In this document: one piece after another, positions 21,769 to 30,457 of the stretch
How the letters are laid out: every line of letters begins with the position of its first letter
Position numbering within the stretch: position 1 is the stretch's first letter
Assembly: GCA_050043005.1 (NCBI GenBank)
Contig: JBHJIZ010000134.1
Coordinates: 1-36,140, forward strand
Source of the DNA: Thermohalobaculum sp050043005
GTDB lineage: Bacteria; Pseudomonadota; Alphaproteobacteria; Rhodobacterales; Rhodobacteraceae
Length of the DNA: 36,140 bases
Direction of reading: 5' to 3'
Made by a program: the position numbers and the translations under genes
The notes under the pieces: model-generated
The model's database searches: none
The model's input: only the letters and a program-made list of their open reading frames with translations
Told to the model about the DNA's origin: nothing

Positions 21769-23507
21769 TCGTTGAGTTTGAAGACCCAGAGCGCACCGCC
21801 TTGCGGCACGTCAGGAACGCGGCCTTCGGGAAGCATGTCCTTCAGGAGCCCCTGCATACGCTCGGCGTCCACACCCCAGCCGGATTGCACGGCGATGTAC
21901 TGGGTTCCATCCACCTCGTAGGACGCGGGGGCCGCGGTCACGCCCGAATTGGTCGGGAACTCCCAAAGCTTCTCCCCGGTCGAGGCATTGAAGGCCCGGA
22001 ACATCCGGTCATTGGTGCCGCCGGTGAAGATCAGGTTCCCGCCGGTCGACAGGAGCGGACCCCAGTAGGGCGTGTCGTGGAACTCTTGCTGCCAGACCAT
22101 CTCGCCCTTGTTCATGTCCCAGGCCTGCAACTGACCGATCGGAACAGGCTTGGACGGATCGACGCCTTCCGCGAAGCGCAGCGATGCCAGGATCACATCG
22201 ATCGGGATGCCGATGTAAAGCTCGCCGGGCTCACGCTCGCCGATCGGCACACCGCCCAGTTCCGAGCAGAGGTTCTCATGCGCCGGGATATAGAACAGGC
22301 CGGTATCCGGATTGTAGGCTTCCGGTGGCCAGTCCTTGCCGCCCCAAAGTGACGGACAGAAGGTGACGGTCTTGTTCGTGCCGGGGGTCTTGGCCTCGTT
22401 ATAGGTCGGGCGGCCCGTTTCCGGATCGATCGACTCGAACGCGTCCTGACGGACATACTTGTCTGCCTTGATGAAGCCGATGGAGCCGTCGTCCTTGGCC
22501 TCCATGGTCCAGATGTAGCCGTTGCGGCCCGCGTGAACCAGACCGTTGACCTTTTGGCCGTCACGCTCGATCGGCATCAGGAGTGGTGCGGAGACCTCGT
22601 CCCAGTCCCAGGCATCGTTCCAGTGGTACTGGTGGTGCCCTGTGATCGAGCCGTCCTTGATGTCCAGCGCCATGACCGAGGTCGTGTAGAGGTTGTCGCC
22701 CGGCCGGGTGTCCGGCATCCATGGGCCGCCATTACCGGTGCCGACGTACAGGATGCCAGTGTCGGAATCGTAGTTCGGTTGCATCCAGACGGAGCCGCCG
22801 CCAACCTTCCAGCTATCGCCTTTCCAGGTTTCGCTGCCCGGCTCGCCAGGGGCGGGGATGGTGTAGGTTCTCCAGGCCTCGGCCCCGGTTTCGGCATCCA
22901 GTGCTGTCACATGGCCGCGAATGCCATACTCGCCGCCAGAGACGCCCGTGATGATCTTGCCCTGTGCCGCGAGCAGCGACAGGGTGGAGTAGTACCCATC
23001 GGTGTAGTCATCGACGATGGTGTGCCAGATCTTCTTGCCGGTCTTGGCATCCAGCGCGACGACGCCCGCTTCATAGGTCGCCATGAAGACCTTGTCGCCG
23101 TAGAGGGCGACACCGCGGTTCGTCGGGTGAAGCTGGAACAGATCCTCGGGCAGTTCGTGCACGTAGCGCCAGATCTCGTTCCCCGTGCGGGCATCGAGGG
23201 CGATCACCTGGCTTTGCGGGGTCGAGATGTACATCATCCCGTCATTGACCATCCGCGGCGACTGGTGCCCTTCGGTCATGCCGGTCGAGAACACCCAGGC
23301 GGGCGTCAGGTTCTTGACGTTGCCGTCATTGATTTGATTGAGCGGGCTGTGGCCGTGGCCTTCGTAGTTGCCGCGCCAAGTCAACCAGTTGTGCGGCTCG
23401 GGGTTGGCGAGTCGTGCGTCGGTGACCGGGTTGTAATTGTCGGCTGACGCGACCGTCCCGATGCTGCCAATGGCCACTGCGGCCAGGCAGGTTGATAGTC
23501 GTCGCAT
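21765..23507 (-). CDS. PQQ-dependent alcohol dehydrogenase, D-x-D (lanthanide-type) active site
   Basis: A 580-residue periplasmic quinoprotein with a signal peptide (LSTCLAAVAIGSIGTVASA) and beta-propeller W-motifs throughout (VIALDARTGNEIWRY, VVALDAKTGKKIW, GEKLWEFPTNSGV). It would oxidise an alcohol to an aldehyde using PQQ. At the catalytic Asp (NDAWDWDEV) a second Asp stands two residues on, the feature that separates lanthanide-dependent XoxF/PedH-type enzymes from Ca-dependent MxaF. The vicinal Cys-Cys found before the NRG motif in MxaF and ExaA is absent here (LHPTNRG). There is no fused cytochrome domain and no cytochrome gene nearby. The ATG at 23507 has GGAGG 5 nt upstream. The substrate is not predictable. 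Confidence 0.9.
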   Translation of the reverse strand: MRRLSTCLAAVAIGSIGTVASADNYNPVTDARLANPEPHNWLTWRGNYEGHGHSPLNQINDGNVKNLTPAWVFSTGMTEGHQSPRMVNDGMMYISTPQSQVIALDARTGNEIWRYVHELPEDLFQLHPTNRGVALYGDKVFMATYEAGVVALDAKTGKKIWHTIVDDYTDGYYSTLSLLAAQGKIITGVSGGEYGIRGHVTALDAETGAEAWRTYTIPAPGEPGSETWKGDSWKVGGGSVWMQPNYDSDTGILYVGTGNGGPWMPDTRPGDNLYTTSVMALDIKDGSITGHHQYHWNDAWDWDEVSAPLLMPIERDGQKVNGLVHAGRNGYIWTMEAKDDGSIGFIKADKYVRQDAFESIDPETGRPTYNEAKTPGTNKTVTFCPSLWGGKDWPPEAYNPDTGLFYIPAHENLCSELGGVPIGEREPGELYIGIPIDVILASLRFAEGVDPSKPVPIGQLQAWDMNKGEMVWQQEFHDTPYWGPLLSTGGNLIFTGGTNDRMFRAFNASTGEKLWEFPTNSGVTAAPASYEVDGTQYIAVQSGWGVDAERMQGLLKDMLPEGRVPDVPQGGALWVFKLNE

Positions 23508-23563
23508 TTGCTTCCTCCCGATTGAGCCCGTTGTTCGGGCGGTTCTTCCCTCGCTCTATTTCT

Positions 23564-24178
23564 TTATTTCTTTGCGGCTCCGACCTTGCCGTTGAAGCTT
23601 TCCTTGGCAACGATGAAGCCTTCGTCGTCCAGACCAAGCGGCACCATGGGCAGGCGCCGCCTTGCGGGACCGTCCGTGACGCTTCCGCCGGCCAGGGCGG
23701 CGAATTCGGAGAGATGGCAGTGGCAGCGCAGTTGGCGTTCCTCGGCCTTCCACGACTTGATGGTGCAGGCCCGGTGGGTGCAGAGCGCCGAGAAGACCAG
23801 CACACCGTCCGCGCTGAGCTCGCGCGTTGCGTCATCCATCTCGGCGGGGTCGAGACGCAGAACAAGCATCCGGTTCAGCCGGTACTTTCGGCGCAGCACG
23901 CCGTTCTCGGGATCAAACGGAAAGGCTTCGAACGGTTTCGCACCGGCTTCAAGCAACTCTGGCCGTACCATCTGGTCCTTGAGTGCACCCTTGATTATCT
24001 GAATGCGATCGCCTGGTTGCGCGACCATCTTCTCGGGTGGTTTGGCGGCAGAGGCGCCACTGGGTGCAGTCAGCGCCGCACCAATCAACAAACCGCCGCC
24101 GACACCCAGGACATCGCGCCTGTTCGGCAGTGCGGTCGGAGGCTGTTCTTCAGCCTCGTTACGGCGGTTCTTCGCCAC
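23564..24178 (-). CDS. Rieske 2Fe-2S protein, Tat-type signal
   Basis: A 204-residue Rieske protein. Its ligand motifs are CTHRAC (C-x-H) and CHCHLSEF (C-x-x-H), 16-17 residues apart. A twin-Arg stretch (NRRDVLGVGGGLLIGAAL, about residues 19-36) suggests Tat export and perhaps membrane anchoring. It opens the operon of PQQ dehydrogenase and molybdenum enzyme, and may collect their electrons for the respiratory chain. The start is GTG at 24178 behind GGGAGG. Confidence 0.9.
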   Translation of the reverse strand: MAKNRRNEAEEQPPTALPNRRDVLGVGGGLLIGAALTAPSGASAAKPPEKMVAQPGDRIQIIKGALKDQMVRPELLEAGAKPFEAFPFDPENGVLRRKYRLNRMLVLRLDPAEMDDATRELSADGVLVFSALCTHRACTIKSWKAEERQLRCHCHLSEFAALAGGSVTDGPARRRLPMVPLGLDDEGFIVAKESFNGKVGAAKK

Positions 24179-24244
24179 CGGATCCTCCCTATCGCCGCAT
24201 TAGGATGCGGTCATTTGGTCTGGTTCTAAGTTCGCCCTGAGTTC

Positions 24245-24273
24245 TGAATTCAGAGTTCAAATATCGTTGTCAA
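24245..24273 (-). promoter_or_regulatory. Promoter and GntR-type operator of the Rieske/PQQ operon
   Basis: On the minus strand, TTGACA (24273-24268) stands 17 nt before AATTCA (24250-24245), a plausible -35/-10 pair. The element GAATTCAGAGTTCAA (24246-24260, plus-strand reading) overlaps the -10. It differs by one base from the element in front of the GntR gene (30598-30612), so it is probably an operator for that regulator. Confidence 0.5.
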
Positions 24274-24359
24274 AGAATCAGGGAACTGACAAGTGCTTAG
24301 CCGAATCGAATCGCGCCCGATCACATTGGCAATTTAAGTCAAATTTGTCTCATTGTGGC

Positions 24360-25610
24360 TCAACTATACCATAAGTTGCTCAGACGGTCGAGAAGTCGCG
24401 CGAGCCTTCGCTGCCGCGAGAATCGATAGGCGTCCGACACGACCTGATCTTTGGACGCACCGTCAGGATGTCCCGGTTCGAAGAGATGACGTGCTATTTT
24501 GAGCCGAGATGCATGGCCCCGGTCGAAGTCTGTGGCAGATGCCTTGGACTGTGACAGCCAGTTTTCCACTGCCTTGTAAAGACCGGTGGCAGAGTTGTCT
24601 TTAACCGTGGCGCGCAGCCTTCGATCCGCTGGTGTCGGAAGTCTCGTCAGCAGGAACGCCCCGAACGCAAGGCAGACGGGAAGGCTTAGCGCCCCGGCCA
24701 GAACGGCCGTGATCGTGACCGACTGCTCGCGGTTCTGCGTTGCCTCCTGCATCAAGTCCGCCGCGATCTTCTCACTGTCTGCGGGCAGCGGTTCCAGCCT
24801 CAGGGCGGGCAGGGCGGCCTTGCGCTGGCGGTGCTCTGATGGATCCCAGTAGTCCAAGGCGATCGGCGTGACGAAGGCGACCTGCTGTGGCTCGGCCTCG
24901 AGATCCCAGGAATAGGTCGCGTGCGCCACCAGGCCATCCGGGCTTTTCTTGGTCTTCAGATCCGACCCGGCCAGGCTGACGCGGACACCGCGCGTGCGGC
25001 CGTGCTTCAGTTCCGGCAAACGCTCGGCGTCGACACCCCAGACGCGCAAGCTGACGGTTCGGCGTACAAGTTCGCCAACCCGGATTTCGTCGGGCGGTGT
25101 GGACCATGTCTCTTCGATCTCGACGCGGTCCGAGACCAGCCACCAGGGATTGTCATAGTGCCTGGATATGCCAGCGATCTTGATCTCCACCGGATCGGAC
25201 GCGAGATCGAACTGCAATTCGCCGTCAGGCTCGGTCTGGACGAAGCCGACGGCAGTTACCGGTGGAATTGTCAGGACGCCGCTTCTCTGCGGAAAGACCG
25301 CGATCGATGTCTCGAAAACGAAGCCTTGGCCGGCATAGCCTGTCACCTTGCGTGTGCGTGGGCGCATCAGTTCGACGACTTCGGCATTGGCGATCTGGGG
25401 CAGTTTGAAGTCAAGCGCCTCGAACGGGTGGCGCGAGAGAAGCTGTACCCTGAGGACGATCTGCCCGTCGATGTATCCATTGGTTGCAAGCGCGGGCGCG
25501 GGGGACGCGTCGACCCTGAGCTCGGGCTTCTGTGGAGCCTGCGTCGGCTGCGCATGGACCAGGGTGGCCATAACCGCGAAGAGCACAACGAAGACACCGG
25601 TGCTTTTCAT
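24360..25610 (-). CDS. BatD-like protein of the MoxR/VWA system
   Basis: A 416-residue protein with a signal peptide (VFVVLFAVMATLVHAQ), a beta-rich periplasmic part of about 270 residues with BatD-like blocks (QIVLRVQLLS, GYAGQGFVFETSIAVFPQRSG) and one membrane helix near residue 300 (ITAVLAGALSLPVCLAFGAF). A basic cytoplasmic tail of about 90 residues follows. BatD-type proteins accompany MoxR ATPases and VWA proteins in envelope chaperone complexes. It overlaps the TPR gene by ATGA and is the last gene of the operon. Confidence 0.75.
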   Translation of the reverse strand: MKSTGVFVVLFAVMATLVHAQPTQAPQKPELRVDASPAPALATNGYIDGQIVLRVQLLSRHPFEALDFKLPQIANAEVVELMRPRTRKVTGYAGQGFVFETSIAVFPQRSGVLTIPPVTAVGFVQTEPDGELQFDLASDPVEIKIAGISRHYDNPWWLVSDRVEIEETWSTPPDEIRVGELVRRTVSLRVWGVDAERLPELKHGRTRGVRVSLAGSDLKTKKSPDGLVAHATYSWDLEAEPQQVAFVTPIALDYWDPSEHRQRKAALPALRLEPLPADSEKIAADLMQEATQNREQSVTITAVLAGALSLPVCLAFGAFLLTRLPTPADRRLRATVKDNSATGLYKAVENWLSQSKASATDFDRGHASRLKIARHLFEPGHPDGASKDQVVSDAYRFSRQRRLARLLDRLSNLWYS

Positions 25611-26416
25611 CGCTTGGCCTCGTTGCGCAGGCGGTCGATGGCGCGCAGGCGTGCGGCGAGCACGCGTTCGGGATCATCGACGATGCGCCGCAACAGGATC
25701 TCGGCATCCTGCGTGCTTTTCGTCAGTTGACGCATGCCGCCGGATCCATCGCGCCCAGTGGACTCGGTATCCTCGGAATCGGTGACTTCGCCGCGCCCGG
25801 CAGCGGCATCGTCGCTTTGTGCCTTGTCGCCGGTTCGCCCCTGCGCCGCGATCTGACCTGCCTGTGTTGCGTCCTTGTCGGTCCGTGCGACATCGTCCGA
25901 CGGGCGCGCGTCTTCGGTTGTGGTTTCCTCCCCGTCGGCGCTGTCCTGCTGATCGCTTTGTCCCGGCTTCCCCTTCACGGTACCGAGCGTTCGGGTCTGA
26001 CGTTGTCCTTCCTGTTCCTCCTGCTGGCGCGCCTCTGCCTGCAGAACGAGGGCAAGATTGAAGGCAGCGTCCTCGTGACCGGGATCGAGCCTCAGGACCC
26101 GTTCATAAGCGGCCCGCGCTGCGGTCCACTCTGCCAGGCGCGCATAGGCTGTCCCGAGATTGTAGGTCGCGGTCACGCTTTCATCCTGGACGAACTCGGT
26201 CGCTGCCCGGCGATACCGGTTGGCGCGGTACTCGGCGATGCCGCGCCAGTTGCGATCTTCCAACAGGTGAACGGCGTCGCTGCCGCGCCCATCCGCGATC
26301 AGGTTCATCGCGACCGAGAACCGGTCCAACGGCGCCTGCAAACGCGGCAGGCTCCACGATGCAAGCATGGCAAGGGCGGCGCCGATGGCCAGCAGAATGA
26401 TGTGTCCGCGTCTCAC
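25607..26416 (-). CDS. TPR protein (BatC/MxaK-like)
   Basis: A 269-residue protein with an N-terminal membrane anchor (IILLAIGAALAMLASW) and a TPR block at about residues 70-130 (ATYNLGTAYARLAEWTAARAAYERVLRLDPGHEDAAFNLALV). A long low-complexity stretch rich in Gln, Glu, Asp and Thr follows, and a charged helix ends it. In related operons such proteins scaffold the VWA partners. GTG start at 26416 overlaps the previous stop. Confidence 0.78.
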   Translation of the reverse strand: MRRGHIILLAIGAALAMLASWSLPRLQAPLDRFSVAMNLIADGRGSDAVHLLEDRNWRGIAEYRANRYRRAATEFVQDESVTATYNLGTAYARLAEWTAARAAYERVLRLDPGHEDAAFNLALVLQAEARQQEEQEGQRQTRTLGTVKGKPGQSDQQDSADGEETTTEDARPSDDVARTDKDATQAGQIAAQGRTGDKAQSDDAAAGRGEVTDSEDTESTGRDGSGGMRQLTKSTQDAEILLRRIVDDPERVLAARLRAIDRLRNEAKR

Positions 26417-27261
26417 GCCTCTCTCCTGCGGAAGAGCAGCAGCCAGATCAGGGCAGCGAGCGCGATCAGCACCGTCGTGAATTCATGGCGCGTCGATGGT
26501 AGTTCCGCATGCGCCATGGCTCGTGCGTCCTGTTTCAGCCTCTCGGTCAGGTCACGAGCCGCAGCTGGACCGGCGATTTCGGCGTGCTCTGCGGCTGCCC
26601 AATCGTCCCAGCGATCTGTGTCGCCAAGGGGTACTACGATGCGGCGGCTTTGCCCGAGCGGGATCTCGACCGTCTCCTGTGGACCTCCGCGCGCGCTTAA
26701 AAGCACGATCTGGCGCACCAGGTAACCCGCGTCCGTCAGGATCCGCTCGGCGGTCGCCAACGCGATGTGCGGGCTCTGGCCCTGCCTGGGAATCATTCCG
26801 GCATCCAGAACCTGCACATATCGATCGATCTGCGATTTGTCGGTGGTGAACGGAACGATCCGGTAGGCATCGCCCGACGCGGCGATCACGGCCGTCGCGA
26901 TGCCGCCGTCCGCGCTATGCAGCGCATCCATGAAGTGCCTGTGCCGTGCGAGGGCGGCGCCGACATCCAGGATGATCACGCGCCCGGCGAGGGTCGCGAG
27001 CCGGTCGGTATCGTCGGTGTCCACACCAGGTCGGGCGAGTGCAGTGATCACCAGCGTTGCGGCGATGAAGCAAAGGACAGGCACGACAGCTTGCCCGAGG
27101 CGAGAGCGCGCCGCGAGATCCCCGCGCAAGGCAGGCTGCACGAGGCCATGCCACGCGCCCGGCAAACGCCGCGCCTGACCGGAGCCACCAGATCGGACAA
27201 CGAACAGGAAGCCCAGCAGCGGCAGCAGCAGCAAGAACGAGAACGGCGCGACGAAGCTCAT
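26413..27261 (-). CDS. VWA-like membrane protein with degenerate MIDAS (BatB-like)
   Basis: A 282-residue membrane protein: an N-terminal helix (FLLLLPLLGFLFVV), another near residue 65-85 (VVPVLCFIAATLVITALA), a VWA-like domain (about 90-250) and a C-terminal helix (VLIALAALIWLLLF). The first metal-ion motif, normally D-x-S-x-S, reads DVGAA, so metal-dependent binding is probably lost. The ATG at 27261 overlaps the preceding stop (ATGA); upstream in-frame codons belong to the preceding gene. Confidence 0.75.
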   Translation of the reverse strand: MSFVAPFSFLLLLPLLGFLFVVRSGGSGQARRLPGAWHGLVQPALRGDLAARSRLGQAVVPVLCFIAATLVITALARPGVDTDDTDRLATLAGRVIILDVGAALARHRHFMDALHSADGGIATAVIAASGDAYRIVPFTTDKSQIDRYVQVLDAGMIPRQGQSPHIALATAERILTDAGYLVRQIVLLSARGGPQETVEIPLGQSRRIVVPLGDTDRWDDWAAAEHAEIAGPAAARDLTERLKQDARAMAHAELPSTRHEFTTVLIALAALIWLLLFRRREA

Positions 27262-28193
27262 GGATCGCGATACTCCCGCCATCCTATGGCCAACAGACAG
27301 ATCAGAGCGATCGAGAGCGGCAGCCATCGCCAATCCTGCCGGCGCTCGGCGGCCGTCTCGTCTGGGTTGGTGGGTGCAATCGAGCCAAGAAAGCTCAGCG
27401 CGTCCCGCATCAACGCAGCACTGGTGGCGGGCTGAAATGTGCCGCCGGTGCGTTCGGCCAGATCCGCCATATGCACAGCGTTTTGCGTTGCGATCTCATT
27501 GGCGAAACCGATCGAAAAGATCTTGATCCCAAGGTCGCGCGCCATGTCTGCGGCGTCGGTTGCCGCGATCTCTCCCGCATTCACCTCGCCATCCGAGATC
27601 AGGATCAGCATCCTCTCTCCGGGGTCTTCTTCGCGCAGCATCTTGACGGTGAGACCGATTGCTTGGCCGAGGTCCGTCTTCCGGCCGGGCAGACCGATGG
27701 TCAGCTCGTCCAGCATTTCCGCGACGGCGCCCACGTCATAGGTCGGCGGTGCGATCAGGAAGGCGTTCGTGGCAAACCCGATAAGCGCGACCCTGTCGCC
27801 TTGTCGGCCGCGAATGAAACCGGCGAGTTTTTCACGAATGACATCGATCCGTGAGAGTTTGCGCTGGCCGATCTGCATGTCTTCTTCGGCCATGCTTGCC
27901 GAGAGGTCGAAGGCCAGAACGATATCCCGGCCAGTCGGAGTCAGCACAGCCGGACGCTGCACGAAGGGACCGGCGAGCGCGATGATCAATGCGATCCAGC
28001 CGATTGTCTTAAGAGCCATTTCGACCGGGCGTGCCGCCCTGGATCCAGAGGATGCAGCGCTTTGCTGCAACAAATGAGCGAGCACGCTTCCAGGCACCTG
28101 AAGCGCGCCGCGCTCACGCGCCGCCGGGAGCAGAAACCACGCCAGAACGGGCACTGGCAGAAGCATCAAAGCCCAGGGCAGGGCGAGGTCCAT
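27258..28193 (-). CDS. VWA-domain membrane protein (BatA/MxaC-like)
   Basis: A 311-residue protein with helices near the N-terminus (LPWALMLLPVPVLAWFLL and IGWIALIIALAGPFV), a VWA domain (about 85-270) and a C-terminal helix (LPLSIALICLLAIGW). The metal-ion site is intact: VLAFDLSASM (D-x-S-x-S), TDLGQAI and ISDGEVNAG. In the Bat and mxa systems such proteins work with a MoxR ATPase on envelope or periplasmic targets. The start overlaps the previous stop by one base. Confidence 0.85.
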   Translation of the reverse strand: MDLALPWALMLLPVPVLAWFLLPAARERGALQVPGSVLAHLLQQSAASSGSRAARPVEMALKTIGWIALIIALAGPFVQRPAVLTPTGRDIVLAFDLSASMAEEDMQIGQRKLSRIDVIREKLAGFIRGRQGDRVALIGFATNAFLIAPPTYDVGAVAEMLDELTIGLPGRKTDLGQAIGLTVKMLREEDPGERMLILISDGEVNAGEIAATDAADMARDLGIKIFSIGFANEIATQNAVHMADLAERTGGTFQPATSAALMRDALSFLGSIAPTNPDETAAERRQDWRWLPLSIALICLLAIGWREYRDP

Positions 28194-28546
28194 TATCGCA
28201 GCCTCCGGCGCGCCCAGGTCTTCATCTCGGACGCATCCTGGATCGTGATCTGAGAGGGCGGTGCGAAGAATGCCTTCGGCGCTGGTTGCGCTGCTTTTCG
28301 TGGCAGCGCCTTTCGGAGAATTCTGGCGATCTCGTCGCGCTGCGCCGCTGGTGGCATACCGGGTGCTACGGCGTCAAGCTGACGCGACCTGCGGCGGCGT
28401 TGCACCCAGTACCTTACCCCTGCGATCAGCAGGACACTTGCCGCGAAGATGGCCAGCGGGCGCACGTCCAATCCACTTACCGTCGCCGATTGAACGTCCG
28501 GCAGGTGCACATCACGAAGCTGGGCAAAGACCTCTTCAGGTGTCAT
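28193..28546 (-). CDS. DUF4381-like small membrane protein
   Basis: A 117-residue protein with the DUF4381 start LRDVHLPD, one membrane helix (LAIFAASVLLIAGVRYWV) and a basic cytoplasmic half (ILRKALPRKAA). DUF4381 genes regularly stand between DUF58 and VWA genes in MoxR operons. It overlaps both neighbours (ATGA upstream, TAATG downstream). Confidence 0.78.
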   Translation of the reverse strand: MTPEEVFAQLRDVHLPDVQSATVSGLDVRPLAIFAASVLLIAGVRYWVQRRRRSRQLDAVAPGMPPAAQRDEIARILRKALPRKAAQPAPKAFFAPPSQITIQDASEMKTWARRRLR

Positions 28547-29397
28547 TCAGCACCCCACCGTGGCAGCAGATCGGAGGCCCGGTCCATTTGCCAACCGGCG
28601 TCCCGCAGTTCAGCCTCGACCAACCTTTCGTTTGGTTTTTCGGCGGCGATCCGGATCTCTTGGCGCTGTCCATCAGGTCCGCGGAGCGGATAGCGACCAC
28701 GAACCGCCGGGCGCAAGACCATCGGGTCTTCGACCAGAACGAAGCGCAGCAGCCGGGTCCGTGACAATGCCCGCCCCGCAGCCGTGAAAGGGGCGGAGTC
28801 TACCGGAAGGTCAGAGATGACACAGATCTCGTCCTGACGAACGACGAGCGCCGAGATCTCTTCGAAATCGATTGGTGACTGGGCGTCAGTTCCTTCCCGC
28901 ACGTATGCTTCGGTCAAGGTGTCGAGCAGCCTGAGGACGTGTTTGCGCCCGCGGCGCGGCGCGATCGTGACGCTTCCGACCGACAGGCCGACAGGTTCCT
29001 GCAGCATGAAGCATTTCCAGGCCATCCATGCGGTTGCCAGGCAGGCCGTCTTTGCCATGAGCCTTTCGGATGTTCCGAAGTAGAGGTCGGCCCGAAGATC
29101 GACGTGCAGCATGTGGGCGCGATGGGACGCAGCCGCGAACCGCCGCATCGTTGTTTGTCCGGTCCGCATCGTCGCGCGCCAGTCGATTGCCCGAACATCG
29201 TCGCCCGGCGCGTAGGGGCTGAGACCGTCGAAATCGAGTGTCGTTGACCGCCCGCGACCGGGACGCTCTCCCTCGGGCCCTCTGCGTCCGGCCGACAGTT
29301 TTCCGCGCACATGTTGCGGCTGAATGGCAAACAAGTCTTCCAGCGTCAGCCGCGTTAGATCCGATCCAGCCTGCTTGTCCGCTGCCCTAGAGAACAT
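28543..29397 (-). CDS. DUF58 protein (MxaS-like partner of MoxR)
   Basis: A 284-residue soluble DUF58 protein with the family core RRGPEGERPGRGRSTTLDFDGLSPYAPGDDVRAIDWRATMR (residues about 38-78), followed by a VWA-like half in which the usual VDxSxSM reads VDLRADLY. DUF58 genes follow moxR in Bat, mxa and similar operons. I chose ATG 29397, which overlaps the moxR end by 11 nt and has AGGTGG upstream; a start 24 nt earlier is possible. Confidence 0.85.
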   Translation of the reverse strand: MFSRAADKQAGSDLTRLTLEDLFAIQPQHVRGKLSAGRRGPEGERPGRGRSTTLDFDGLSPYAPGDDVRAIDWRATMRTGQTTMRRFAAASHRAHMLHVDLRADLYFGTSERLMAKTACLATAWMAWKCFMLQEPVGLSVGSVTIAPRRGRKHVLRLLDTLTEAYVREGTDAQSPIDFEEISALVVRQDEICVISDLPVDSAPFTAAGRALSRTRLLRFVLVEDPMVLRPAVRGRYPLRGPDGQRQEIRIAAEKPNERLVEAELRDAGWQMDRASDLLPRWGAE

Positions 29398-30379
29398 CCA
29401 CCTGATCCAGTAAAGCGCCAACGACCGCCGCGCGCTGTACGCCGTCGGCGTCTGCCCGGTAGGTCAGCATCAACCGGTGCCCCAGCACCGGCAGGGCCAT
29501 CTGCTGCACATCTTCGGGCAGGACGTGATCCCGTCCCTCGAGCCATGCCGAAGCCTGTGCCGCACGTGCCAGCATGATCGTTCCACGCGGTGACGCAGGA
29601 CAGGCAAGATGCTCGCCAACGCCAGGCAGCGGTTCGGGGTCATCGCGCGTGGCCGAGATCAGGCGTACGATGTAATCGCGGATCGGTTCCGAGATGTAGG
29701 TCTCGCGTACTTCTTCTTGTGCGGCGCGGAGGTCGGACTGCTGAACCAATAGCTCGGCGTTTGGGTTCTGCGCGACCGATTCCTCGATGGCGAGGTCCAG
29801 GATCGCCCGTTCGTTTGATTGCTCGGGGTAGTCGATCGTGATTTGCATCAGGAACCGATCGAGCTGCGCTTGTGGCAGATCCCATGTCCCTTCGTGCTCG
29901 ATCGGGTTCTGCGTCGCGATCACGAAAAACGGCCACTCCAGCGGATAAGTCGTGTCGCCACTCGTGACCTGACGCTCCTCCATCGCTTCCAAAAGCGCCG
30001 ATTGGACCTTTGCCGGGGCGCGGTTGATCTCGTCCGCCAACACGAAGTTCGCAAAGACCGGTCCTTTCTGGAATTCGAAGCGCCCGCTTTCGGCCAGGAA
30101 CAGCAAAGATCCGATCAAGTCCGATGGAAGAAGGTCCGGTGTGAACTGAATGCGTTTGAAGGAACCTTCGATGGACTCCGAGATCAATCTCGCAAGGCGC
30201 GTTTTCGCCAGCCCCGGAGCACCCTCGAGAAGAACAAGGCCTTCGGACAACAATGCGATCAGCAAGTGATCGACGACGCGGGTCTGCCCGATGACGCGCG
30301 CGCGAATGCGGTCGCGGAGCACGGCAAACTGCGCATGAACCTCGTTCACTGGCGGCGGTGAGAGGAGTGTATCAGTCAT
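29387..30379 (-). CDS. moxR: MoxR-family AAA+ ATPase
   Basis: A 330-residue AAA+ ATPase. Walker A is GAPGLAKT and Walker B is FVLADEINRAP. The sensor stretch ATQNPIEHEGTWDLPQAQLDRFLM and the C-terminal lid (SPRGTIMLARAAQASAWLEGRDHVLPEDV) are typical of MoxR. MoxR proteins act as chaperones with VWA partners; MxaR, the founding group, is needed to make active methanol dehydrogenase. It heads a seven-gene operon with overlapping starts and stops. The whole operon lies next to the PQQ dehydrogenase operon on the same strand. Confidence 0.93.
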   Translation of the reverse strand: MTDTLLSPPPVNEVHAQFAVLRDRIRARVIGQTRVVDHLLIALLSEGLVLLEGAPGLAKTRLARLISESIEGSFKRIQFTPDLLPSDLIGSLLFLAESGRFEFQKGPVFANFVLADEINRAPAKVQSALLEAMEERQVTSGDTTYPLEWPFFVIATQNPIEHEGTWDLPQAQLDRFLMQITIDYPEQSNERAILDLAIEESVAQNPNAELLVQQSDLRAAQEEVRETYISEPIRDYIVRLISATRDDPEPLPGVGEHLACPASPRGTIMLARAAQASAWLEGRDHVLPEDVQQMALPVLGHRLMLTYRADADGVQRAAVVGALLDQVDVL

Positions 30380-30457
30380 TGCGTTTGTGCCGGATGCCTT
30401 GGGAGCATCCGCCGAACCGTACAGCCTTGGGACAGTTATTTCTACCTTTGGCTGATC

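Noticed and set aside
22533..23447. Rightward frame opposite the PQQ dehydrogenase
   Set aside because: Antisense shadow, no ribosome site, no recognisable motif.
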